Assembly: GCA_030374765.1 (NCBI GenBank)
Contig: JARGXX010000088.1
Location: 1,860,001-1,924,000, forward strand
Source: Agarophyton chilense
Lineage: Eukaryota; Rhodophyta; Florideophyceae; Gracilariales; Gracilariaceae
Length of the DNA stretch: 64,000 bases
Direction of reading: 5' to 3'
In this document: positions 63,401 through 64,000 of the stretch, piece by piece
Position numbering within the stretch: position 1 is the stretch's first letter
How the letters are laid out: each line of letters starts with the position of its first letter
Program-made: the position numbers and the translations under genes
Notes under the pieces: generated by a model
Databases searched by the model: none
The model's input: only the letters and a program-made list of their open reading frames with translations
What the model was told of the DNA's origin: nothing

Positions 63401-64000
63401 GAATCTAGGGTGATTCTCTCGTTACCCTTCCTAGAGTCATTCTTAACAGATGTTCGGCGATAGCCAACACCAGGGAAGCCTAAATGGTTGTGTAATTTGA
63501 GAAAACCTGGGTTATTACCAGTTCCTCATGGGTGATGGACGGTATCTTTGCGAAGAGCGCTGCCCAAATGCCTGTGTAACAGCTCAGATTAGTTTCAACA
63601 AATGAAACCATAATAAGCACCCCGCAAAACAACAAGCAGCGTGATTTCGCTCTGCCTGGTCATACCACCAACGAACAAAATGACACAATGTTTTGGAAGA
63701 CCAAAACATCCGTCGACAAAAGTACTCCGTATCTCAATTCGGGCTGTTTCCGAATACGGCCCCATCCTCAATCTTAAAAATGCACCTGACAAAAAAGAAT
63801 TCTCCCACATGAAGTCCCAGTGCCCTTTTTTGTTCTCGTAAACATAAGAAGAACACAAAAGAAAAGACACAAATAGTCGAGACACTTATTTCCTTGATCC
63901 AAATGTATAAAACGAGTATCTGCGGATATGTTATACTTCGTGAAATCAATACGGACTGCATCTGTTGGTGATTCGATCGAAGTCACTTAGTGATCTTTAA
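63401..64000. other. Intergenic to window end, no gene seen
   Basis: AT-rich sequence with overlapping short frames on both strands (for example minus 63595-63885); none shows a family feature. Confidence 0.5.

Overview
The window looks like nuclear DNA of a multicellular (florideophyte-type) red alga, of the kind known from carrageenophytes such as Chondrus; that placement is inference. The reasons are almost intron-free long coding regions, very tight gene packing in one block, a Gal-3-O-type carbohydrate sulfotransferase, plant/red-lineage enzymes (NADKc-like kinase, NUDT23-like Nudix enzyme), and long stretches made of decayed transposons that separate gene islands. No bacterial signals (operons, Shine-Dalgarno sites) were seen.

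Layout. 1-5683: a Ty3/gypsy retrotransposon on the minus strand (element A: LTR, primer site, gag, zinc knuckle, protease, RT, RNase H; its 3' end is outside the window). 8.1-10.4 kb: a sulfotransferase gene without a visible ATG, directly downstream of a broken piece of the cohesin regulator PDS5. 12.25-17.26 kb: a small MITE-like repeat, a truncated Ty1/copia element and a decayed piggyBac-type DNA transposon. 18.58-31.14 kb: a very decayed Ty3/gypsy chromovirus (element B), of the same family as A, with a solo LTR of the A family inserted in it. 31.15-42.1 kb: two Tc1/mariner relics, the second split by a 9,050-bp Ty3/gypsy chromovirus (element C) with a perfect 5-bp target duplication. 42,535-46,085: an end-to-end PIF/Harbinger element with terminal inverted repeats, a TAA duplication and its two usual genes, each carrying lesions.

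46.2-63.4 kb is a dense island of host genes: an EamA/SLC35-type transporter, a thioredoxin-NADKc-like fusion protein, the TORC1 subunit Raptor (one 98-bp intron), a NUDT23-like Nudix hydrolase, the ribosome-biogenesis factor ESF1, a hypothetical Ala/Leu-rich protein, a DP1/Yop1/HVA22 membrane-shaping protein and a TrmN6/YfiC-like tRNA methyltransferase. Neighbours are head-to-head with short shared promoters (Nudix/ESF1) or tail-to-tail with almost no spacer (transporter/NADKc, 10 bp). The genes do not form one pathway; the common theme is compaction.

The most interesting single object is the predicted 718-residue protein that joins a thioredoxin-like domain with a CxxC motif to a zeta-toxin-fold NAD kinase (NADKc-like) domain, which suggests redox control of NADP supply. 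The best structural observations are the nested insertions with exact target duplications. I did not find a CRISPR array, an rRNA gene or a convincing intact tRNA gene.
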